Below, piece by piece: positions 60,101 through 64,000 of a DNA stretch of 64,000 nucleotides. The DNA comes from Apostichopus parvimensis. Its lineage: Eukaryota; Echinodermata; Holothuroidea; Aspidochirotida; Stichopodidae. How positions within the stretch are numbered: position 1 is the stretch's first letter; each line of letters opens with the position of its first letter. Location: contig KN887116.1 of assembly GCA_000934455.1 (NCBI GenBank), positions 29,570 through 93,569 on the forward strand. Reading direction: 5' to 3'. The notes under the pieces were generated by a model. The model ran no database searches, was not told the origin of the DNA, and saw only the letters and a list, made by a program, of their open reading frames with translations. A program made the translations under genes and the position numbers.

Positions 60101-61716
60101 TTGAGAGGCATTTAAGAATCCAGTATTTAATAATAATAATAATTTTATTTTCTAAAGCGTAAAATCCACAAAAGTGCTCTAAAATTCGCAATGTACACAA
60201 ATCAATACGAACCATGCGAAAAGCTGTTACAATTATCTCGTCCGTTATTTGGAGAGTAGAAAATGAATTCCAATCCGGCGAGTTTGCAACCTTACGGCGG
60301 TTCTTTGCCATTACAAGTCTCGTTTTCCACGGTCTACGACTTCTGTCCATTTCTTCCCATTTGGGAGGATCAAATTACCTCGTTGAATTATTCTTGCTTG
60401 TCAGCTTTATCCCTCAGATCTTCACGGTCGGTCAGTTCCCAACCTTGAAACGATAGTTGTCTCAATTTCTCTCTCAAATCTCCAGAGACGAGCTGTACGA
60501 GGCCTGGCGAATCTTTACTCCAGTGCTCCATACGATTGAAAAGGACAAACCAAAACCAATCCCGTACAAATACGGAGGGTAAGATTTCATGTCTTGTTTT
60601 ATATTTCAGGATAATATTACATTTACAAACAAAAGATGAATTATCTGTCTCACCTTTACTTTTGCCCTCTTTCTCTATGATGTTTGGTAAAAAAAAAAAA
60701 AATAAGCTTTGCAGTCTCAGAAATGATTTTCTCCTCCAGTTACGAGTATTTTAAAGCAGCATTTTGCCATTGGTCGCCGTTTTCTACTTTTTTGACATGT
60801 CCATCGAGTTTTTTACATATATCAATCACAAAACAGCAAACTAAGATATTAGCCAAGTTTTTCCCTGCCAACAACGTTAATTGGCGAGTAATTAAGGATA
60901 TTTGCAGATAACGAGAAGAGTGTCCACGACAAATTTTAAAACTAAACGCATACAGTTCCCCAAACCCACTAGTTTGAATTCAACCAATCAGAGATGCAGG
61001 TTTAGTATGAGCCGTTGCTAAAAATAGATTCAAGACTTTGCGTTGGTACAACCAGGGAGTTGTTATGGAACTCCCTGGTACAACTGCCATATAGACTGTA
61101 CACAAATAAGGCATGGTGTTGTATTACGTATTGGTCAATGACGTTCGTAGTGTTTAAATATTCATATTATGGGCGAGGTTTATTTGGATCCCAACGGAAA
61201 ATATCTTGGAGAAAAATAAAGTTGAAAGTTGCAAATTTTTCGACTTTTATGCCACCATTTGAAGTAAGATTTAAATAGATAAGCTAGTTATGTATGTCGT
61301 TATGGCATAGTGAAGTCAGTGAGGTTGAGAAAAATCATAGAAAAGGATGCAAAATGCTGCTTTAAGAGCAACTGGATGTGTTTATATAGCAAGTTTTCTC
61401 ACCACACAGTCACAAGTTCAAATTGTTTTGTTATGGTATTAAGTCTGGAGGGATCAACACCCCCCCCCCATAGTGGTCCCTCTTCGTTAGCAATATGGTG
61501 GCAGCACAGCCACACTCTTCTATTATGTCATTTGTTTGCTGCAGTTTCTAACACACATGTTATACCTGTTTGGTATATCGATTGAATAAATTTTAATAAA
61601 ATAATACTCGTTTTCTGTGTTTCTTCAGTCGTGGACCAAAGGAATACGATGAGCTTGCAGAGAAGAACAATTTCGCTTTCACCGGCACTTACAAATGGAA
61701 GAATCCAAACTTGTGA
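33125..61716 (+). CDS. G6PD: Glucose-6-phosphate 1-dehydrogenase, 14 coding exons
   Basis: Cytosolic enzyme of the oxidative pentose phosphate pathway: glucose 6-phosphate + NADP+ to 6-phosphogluconolactone + NADPH. Coding exons: 33125-33145, 35928-36011, 40570-40607, 51247-51355, 53172-53389, 54193-54351, 54801-54926, 55494-55587, 56063-56249, 57538-57567, 58123-58328, 59235-59311, 60486-60578, 61629-61716. They total 1530 nt, or 509 aa (human 515), with every phase consistent and all introns GT-AG. The coenzyme fingerprint [16 protein letters not shown] begins at residue 33. EKPFGRD is at 165-171. Substrate-site RIDHYLGKE is at 193-201. Catalytic His is H258 in RDVMQNH, equivalent to human H263 at a constant offset of 5. 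Further blocks are [40 protein letters not shown] and [10 protein letters not shown]. The start has A at -3; a second ATG at 33134 is in frame. Introns are long (intron 3 is 10.6 kb). Exon 10 is a 30-nt microexon and exon 8 has a weak GTTTTT donor. Confidence 0.97.
36171..36646. repeat. Minisatellite of about 20-bp units in G6PD intron 2
   Basis: About 20 imperfect copies of CATTGTACTCATACTTGGGG run without a break, with units varying from 18 to 27 bp. It is 160 bp downstream of exon 2 and produces a spurious repetitive open frame. Confidence 0.93.
36808..36969. mobile_element. 162-bp fold-back element in G6PD intron 2
   Basis: Left arm 36808-36850 begins GCTTACCTGTCTC. Right arm 36927-36969 is its inverse, ending GAGACAGGTAAGC. 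The 43-nt arms differ at only 4 positions and enclose about 76 nt. A related single end may lie at 39229-39243 (TCTTACCTGTCTCC). No target duplication is visible. It could be a short MITE or a hairpin transcript; MITE is the more likely reading. Confidence 0.65.
37000..40569. other. Rest of G6PD intron 2
   Basis: AT-rich sequence with no recognised gene. Short partial repeats around 39290-39535 share TGGGGTAAC and GGTGTGACC phrases and form a weak imperfect inverted repeat. Nothing else stands out before the exon 3 acceptor. Confidence 0.5.
41092..42140. repeat. A/C-rich tract almost free of T on the + strand
   Basis: Two blocks, 41092-41280 and 41386-42140, consist almost wholly of A, C and G, with T at only a few percent. 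A normal stretch of about 100 bp (41283-41385) separates them. Lack of T on + means few stop codons, so long open frames appear on both strands; their products are low-complexity and not gene-like. Confidence 0.8.
42141..42180 (-). other. Hairpin with hammerhead-ribozyme-like core words
   Basis: On - the sequence reads CTGAAGAAGATCC, TGCTA, GGATCGAAAC. It contains CTGANGA, a 5-6 bp stem GATCC/GGATC, and GAAAC in the order of a hammerhead core. However, an extra A separates the core from the stem, and I see no stem III. Similar CTGAAGAAG..CGAAAC words recur at ends of retroelements in many animals, so a retroelement end is the likelier origin. Confidence 0.35.
48023..48476. repeat. Three-copy satellite, units of about 138-161 bp, in G6PD intron 3
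   Basis: Units start with AGTTACATTGTCTG at 48023, 48161 and 48322 and share GGTAAGCAGAATACAGCCT (third copy GGAAGCAGAATACAGCC) and GATAGGAAAGAT. Copies 2 and 3 also share TTTTGGGTTTAAA and TTTCAATTTTCAGAC, missing from copy 1. Confidence 0.88.
51356..53171. other. G6PD intron 4, containing an assembly gap
   Basis: Runs from GTAGGA after exon 4 to CTCGTACAG before exon 5. N bases fill 52447-53102 (656). The flanking exons join in frame with exactly the spacing of human G6PD, so no coding exon need be missing in the gap. Confidence 0.85.
52447..53102. other. Assembly gap, 656 N
   Basis: Continuous N run. Unlike the 50-N gap, its length is not a round number, so it may be an estimated size. 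Confidence 0.99.
55880..55940 (+). promoter_or_regulatory. Strong G-quadruplex motif in G6PD intron 8
   Basis: At least six runs of three to five G occur within 61 bases, with loops of one to a few bases (GGGGGAGGGTGGGGGAGGGG, then TAGGGG and more). It lies on the sense strand, so the pre-mRNA would carry it, 120 bases upstream of exon 9. Any role in splicing is inference. Confidence 0.6.
58850..59005. repeat. ATGGTATAT-type simple repeat in G6PD intron 11
   Basis: Repeated words of ATGGTATA, ATGGTATTATA and GATATATATGG, about 150 bp. It lies 230 bp upstream of exon 12. Simple-sequence expansion only. Confidence 0.85.
60125..60200. repeat. Possible SINE/LINE tail with (AAT)n
   Basis: (AAT)n followed by TTTTATTTTCTAAAGCGTAA and a CACAAAAGTGCTC stretch resembles the tail of interspersed elements ending in an AAT microsatellite and a TAAAGCGC word. 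The family is not identified and the other boundary is not visible. Confidence 0.35.
60751..61365. mobile_element. TTAA-flanked MITE in G6PD intron 13
   Basis: TTAA at 60751-60754 and 61362-61365 flank perfect 13-bp inverted ends AGCAGCATTTTGC (60755-60767) and GCAAAATGCTGCT (61349-61361). A TTAA target is characteristic of piggyBac and Kolobok elements. The 607-bp interior has no transposase, but holds a perfect 11-bp inverted repeat ACCAGGGAGTT / AACTCCCTGGT at 61051-61079. It fills most of the 1,050-bp intron between exons 13 and 14. Confidence 0.82.
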
Positions 61717-61986
61717 AAACTTGGGAGAATCCAATCCAGCAGATTATATTTTTAAGATCTTGTACTTTCATTGGACTATTATGGGATAAATTTGTGGTGG
61801 GTCTGGTCGTCGACAAAGTTTAAACTTTTCTCTCTTTCTACGCTTTTTAGTAAATATTTCTTAGACTTTGATGAAAAGATTCCTCTAGGGCTACAGTCGT
61901 CTGACAATATGATTTGTGTGGTTTCGTCTACAATGTAATTAACCAGTTATGAATTGACTGTTCTTCTCTTCATTGCAAGTATTGTT

Positions 61987-61992
61987 AATAAA
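61987..61992 (+). terminator. Likely G6PD poly(A) signal
   Basis: The first canonical AATAAA downstream of the stop codon, in the context TTGTTAATAAAGAACACAG. Distance from the stop is normal for a compact 3' UTR. The cleavage site itself is not visible. Confidence 0.6.
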
Positions 61993-62319
61993 GAACACAG
62001 TTGGATGATAATACTGTCATTGTGAGTGCCAAAGAAAAAAGCTTTGAATATTCAAAATTGGTGGAAAAATTAACCAATTGGATTTGGGTTGAGAGTGGAT
62101 CAAGTTGTTTTGGCATTTTTCGTGCCCAGGTTCCATCTTGGGAGACGGTTCTTAAGAAAAGGTTGGGTTGTAAATCAGTGAGAGAATAAATCATAGGAGA
62201 CCACCATTGTTGGGAGAAATTAATTAATTATTCATGAGTTCAAAAATGGAAGATAATGTCAATTGTGGGTCAATTTAAAAGTGCCTTGGCAAATGATCGT
62301 TTGATTTTTAATTGAAGTG

Positions 62320-62590
62320 CCCGTAAAATGGGATCAGCATGTTGCTATGGTGCCATAAATGATATTAGTAAAGGTGCCACAAGATGGGATCAGAAATTGG
62401 TATGGTGCCATGGAATGGTATCCATAGGTTGCTATTATGCCATAAATTGGCACAGTAAATTGGTGTGTCATAAAATAGGATATTTAGTATTAAGGATGGT
62501 ATGGAGCCATTAAGTGGGATCATTTCGTTGCTATGGAGTCATAAATGGAATAAATGAATTTGTATCATGGCATAAAATCAAACAGTCGAT
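62320..62590. repeat. Degenerate tandem repeat downstream of G6PD
   Basis: Repeated phrases GTTGCTATGGTGCCATAAAT, AAATGGGATCAG and ATGGTGCCATGGAATGG recur every 30-60 bp with many changes. About six to eight degenerate units. Confidence 0.7.
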
Positions 62591-64000
62591 ACGGAGCCAA
62601 GAGAATTAGTAGTTACTACTACGGTGGAATGCAGTTGTGACCTCCAAAGTTGTGGTTTCGTTGCTTAAATAGTTTCTTTTAAAGACCCTGTCAAGGTTTC
62701 AAAGTTTTTCTGGCATTATCAGATGGAATATGTTTTCTTTCGTGCAGAATGACTTCTTAACACTTTCATACTTTTTTTCTGTTGCTGTGTCAAGAAGTTT
62801 AATACTAGCATCAGCACAAAACATGTCATTGTTATATATGCAGCTCATTCCCTTAGGATTCTTTCCCCAGAATCTTCTCCATTTTCATTTTAATATACAA
62901 TTTTTACAGCTTCACACTTTAACATGGTGCTTTTTGGGTTTTCCATTAACATTTTCAAATATGTTATTTTTCATTCAGTAGCTTTGGTCTTTAGAAGTTT
63001 ATACTCGCTTGTAGAATTATAAAAAGGCCAAAATGCCTTGGAAGTCCGCAGATTTCTGGTTTGTTCTGTACTTTCAAGAAAATATAAAAATATTAGTTGA
63101 AGAGCCTGAAACTTTTCACAAGTGATGCCTCAAGTAAGTAATACTTTCCTATGTATGGGATGATGGATACCAGTGATCCAACATGAAGTTTCATGTTGTC
63201 ATAGAAACTGAAATGGCTGTTTGCTGGTATTCTTTATACACGTCTGGTTAAAGACAAACAAACAATCAATAAAATTGTTTGGTATCTAGAGAAGAAGCAT
63301 ATGAAAACAAATTTAATTTGCCTGTCATAATTATTAATTGCTGAAATTTTTTCAAAAACGCTTTTGGAATTAATTGGTCTTTTCTATGCAATTAAATGAA
63401 AAATTGCAATAAGTCTTCTGGCCTTTGGTGCTTAATTTCTTATAATGATCTTTGTCATTTTTTTATCAAATATTTTAATGACATAATTGAAAGGAAAATT
63501 CTGGTGAAAGCTTTCTGTGACAAAAACTCGATAAAATTTCACAACAGGTTATAAACACTGATTGGAAAACCCAATTAAATAATCGAGATTCTAATTTATC
63601 TCTAGGGTGGCTTTTACAAGATAAGTTGAAGAAGTGGTAAAGCCTTTGTTCAATGGCCCGGTGTACATCTTAAGTCATCAACACTAATGGATTTTGAACA
63701 GGTGTTCCTTTTTGACTCAGATTGTAAAGAAATTTTTTCATATTTTTTCATATAATGTAATCATTTACAAAAATTTCACAAAATCTGAATTAACTATTTA
63801 GATATATCATTAGCATGCTATGCTCTGAACATTTTTTATTCAAAACTTTAATTCAACATGAAACAATATTATTGGTAGATTTATGCAGAAAAAAATAAAT
63901 AGTAGATAACTGTGTGTTTTGTTTTTCACTTTTTATTTTTCTTTGGTAGATTCAATGAAAAAAAAAGAACATATAAGCTTTTAATAAAAATCATGTTTTT

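Larger units (their letters stand above)
61717..64000. other. G6PD 3' UTR and downstream flank
   Basis: The 3' UTR probably ends after the AATAAA at 61987-61992, about 270 bases past the stop. Beyond it are a degenerate tandem repeat (about 62320-62590) and AT-rich sequence to the window end. No further gene is recognised. Confidence 0.65.

Noticed and set aside
60214-60456. 80-codon open frame in G6PD intron 13
   Set aside because: No domain, no conserved pattern, and next to an AAT-tailed repeat; chance or repeat-derived.

Overview
The window is animal nuclear DNA. It is AT-rich and intron-rich, and it holds four protein-coding genes that can be rebuilt exon by exon with GT-AG introns and unbroken frames. 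Each gene encodes a full-length protein close in size to its human counterpart. There is no prokaryotic or organellar gene organisation. Intron sizes (up to 10.6 kb), many small DNA-transposon derivatives, minisatellites and two assembly gaps suggest a draft genome of a marine invertebrate deuterostome, possibly an echinoderm. The species is inference and is held weakly.

Layout: (1) 160-8534, + strand, PMPCB, the mitochondrial processing peptidase beta subunit, 13 coding exons, 479 aa. (2) 10946-14997, - strand, ISY1, a spliceosome factor, 8 exons, 290 aa, convergent with PMPCB. (3) 23557-26659, - strand, a RAB43/RAB19-type small GTPase, 3 exons, 212 aa. (4) 33125-61716, + strand, G6PD, glucose-6-phosphate dehydrogenase, 14 exons, 509 aa, divergent from the Rab gene. 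The four genes do not form a functional pathway. The one notable neighbour relation is ISY1 beside RAB43: these genes are also neighbours on one strand in human, where a readthrough transcript is annotated, but the order here is reversed.

Between RAB43 and G6PD lies a 2.2 kb direct duplication (27669-29838 and 29990-32238) separated by a 50-N gap. It looks like two alleles of one locus left unmerged by the assembler. It contains the 3' part of a non-LTR retrotransposon, a TA-flanked MITE built from ACTTAAGT-type palindromes, and a hAT fragment. Other mobile DNA: a complete hAT MITE with an 8-bp target duplication (16221-16530), a TTAA-flanked MITE in G6PD intron 13 (60751-61365), and a 162-bp fold-back in G6PD intron 2 (36808-36969). 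Tandem arrays occur in several introns. The most unusual is a 44-bp repeat that copies the PMPCB exon 6 splice donor five times. A stretch nearly free of T lies at 41.1-42.1 kb in G6PD intron 3.

I found no novel multi-gene system. The points most worth a second look are the multiplied splice donor, the likely false duplication, the ISY1/RAB43 linkage, the fold-back elements, and the G6PD exons with unusual splice features. All homology calls come from recalled family sequences; no search was run.
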